Positions 46,546 to 47,231 of a stretch of DNA of 47,231 bases are shown in pieces (the first letter of the stretch is position 1; each line of letters opens with the position of its first letter). The DNA comes from Candidatus Saccharimonadota bacterium (lineage in GTDB: Bacteria; Patescibacteriota; Saccharimonadia; Saccharimonadales; JACDFO01). Where the stretch lies: assembly GCA_013815785.1 (NCBI GenBank), contig JACDFO010000002.1:1-47231 (forward strand), in the 5' to 3' direction. Position numbers and translations under genes: made by a program. The notes beneath the pieces were generated by a model. The model saw only the letters and a program-made list of their open reading frames with translations, did no database searches and was not told the DNA's origin.

Positions 46546-47231
46546 ATGAGCAAGCACACCCGCAGTTCCGGCATCAAGGCTTCGGCCGTGTTGCTAGCAG
46601 TACTCATCGCCGTCGGCCTCCTGGTCGGCAGCGGAGAGGTGTCCAACGCCAGTGATCGCACGGATGAGTCGGCAACGACACCCACCATGCCCACGGCGGA
46701 AGAAGATGCGCGTGAGTGCCCCGCAACCTGGATCATCGTTCAGGTCGATCACGAGGACAGCAACCGTTGGTTCGCCGACGGTGTCCAAGAGATCGAGGAA
46801 GCATCCACGCCTGAGGAAGCAAGGGAAGCAGCTCGTACCTGGCTCAGCCTAGTGCGTCGTGACCCCCAGCTCCTCAAGGGTGCAGCATCGTACTTCCTTG
46901 CCGGCCGTCAGGTCGACGCATCCACCTTGGTGGATGGGGAGTGCGCCAGTGAGGATGCCGAATCGCTGACAGCCGAAATCGAGCTGGCCATCGCGCAAGC
47001 GAAGGTTACGCCCGAAGAAGCTCCGGTAGATGGCACCAACTCTGGTACCGATGCTGAGGGAGACGTGACGTCTGCCAACCAGGCAGGAATCACAGGTGAT
47101 CGTGCAGCGATCAAGGTCGTGTTGAAGGACGGAACAACCGTCTGGATCATGAGCCGCTGCGGTAACCCCGTCGTTCAGGGACCGGCCCCCGTGCCCCCCG
47201 GACCGACGGATAACCCGCCGCCGCCGCCCCC
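46546..47231 (+). CDS. GC-rich exported protein with proline-rich tail, cut by window edge
   Basis: At least 228 residues, open at the right edge. TTGGAGGTGAAC gives an excellent ribosome site. Signal peptide or anchor: KASAVLLAVLIAVGLLVGSG. The mature part is acidic, with Cys in ECPATW and DGECAS, then IKVVLKDGTTVWIMSRCGNPV and a run of Pro (PAPVPPGPTDNPPPPPP) continuing off the window. The KDGTTVWI...CGNPV-then-Pro layout recurs in my memory of CPR surface proteins, but I cannot name a family. GC-rich codon use like its neighbour. Confidence 0.75.
   Translation, partial: MSKHTRSSGIKASAVLLAVLIAVGLLVGSGEVSNASDRTDESATTPTMPTAEEDARECPATWIIVQVDHEDSNRWFADGVQEIEEASTPEEAREAARTWLSLVRRDPQLLKGAASYFLAGRQVDASTLVDGECASEDAESLTAEIELAIAQAKVTPEEAPVDGTNSGTDAEGDVTSANQAGITGDRAAIKVVLKDGTTVWIMSRCGNPVVQGPAPVPPGPTDNPPPPP

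Noticed and set aside
1..47231. CRISPR array, transposase or rRNA
   Set aside because: I saw no regularly spaced identical repeats, no DDE or tyrosine/serine recombinase motifs, and no rRNA signature sequences in the window.

Overview
The window reads as chromosome of a Patescibacteria/CPR bacterium, most likely an environmental Candidatus Saccharibacteria (TM7). This rests on gene content, not on a marker-gene search. It is compact (many 4-bp ATGA/GTGA overlaps), about 40-45% GC by eye, and uses TGA as a stop. It pairs sortases with tiny LPxTG-type proteins, has a short TsaB, an RNase Y operon, DUF5652- and lmo0937-type mini membrane proteins, and several genes whose -10 box sits 4-12 nt before the ATG with no Shine-Dalgarno (probable leaderless mRNAs).

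Layout. 1-3.8 kb: pilus ATPase PilB (cut by the left edge), then recA, a small ORF, recX and a PRC-barrel gene. 3.8-9.5 kb: tsaE-tsaB, a small exported protein plus sortase, then rny-CYTH-ymdB. 9.5-14.2 kb: tRNAs Pro, Gly, Arg and His, a phytol/dolichol-kinase-like protein, a degenerate P-type ATPase, VIT and PspC proteins, and a 56-residue LPNTG protein. 14.2-22.2 kb: glycosyltransferase, second sortase, an HTH-MurA fusion, glyA, murB, an HTH-DUF3467-like regulator and an SGNH-type exported protein. 22.4-30.7 kb: three histidine kinases, a PAS protein and two receiver-only response regulators, with tRNA-Arg between. 30.7-36.8 kb: small membrane proteins, tRNA-Lys, a GH25-like exported hydrolase, folD-PRTase-murI, murD carrying an in-frame palindromic insertion, and two more receiver-only regulators. 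36.8-42.1 kb: an accessory island, treated below. 42.2-44.8 kb: membrane protein, small protein and GAF histidine kinase. 44.8-45.5 kb: gene-free DNA with a consensus promoter, terminator and strong inverted repeats. 45.5 kb to the end: two GC-rich genes unlike everything before.

The main discovery candidate is a compact azole-peptide (LAP/TOMM) locus at 36.8-39.3 kb. One protein fuses an N-terminal leader-binding-like domain, a SagB/McbC-type FMN dehydrogenase and a YcaO cyclodehydratase. It is followed by an unannotated 44-residue peptide with an almost ideal Shine-Dalgarno. The peptide's Cys/Ser/Gly/Asn-rich C-terminus resembles microcin B17. A convergent HExxH protease, an EamA permease and an ODC-like decarboxylase lie next to it, and the island is bounded by a 15-codon remnant of a response-regulator gene.

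The second candidate is a conserved structured RNA of about 100-125 nt directly 5' of two unrelated tRNAs (His and Lys). It has near-identical sequence blocks, covarying or replaced hairpins, and no coding potential. Other leads are an 8-bp-flanked palindromic insertion in murD, a pseudo-P-type ATPase, a YmdB homologue with His68 replaced by Trp, and a sharp compositional break near 45.5 kb.

How the genes fit together. The mur genes, sortases, GH25-like and SGNH proteins and the pilus ATPase serve the envelope and surface contact, as expected of an epibiont. glyA and folD form a one-carbon pair. The kinases and single-domain receivers form signalling modules with no visible DNA-binding output in this window.
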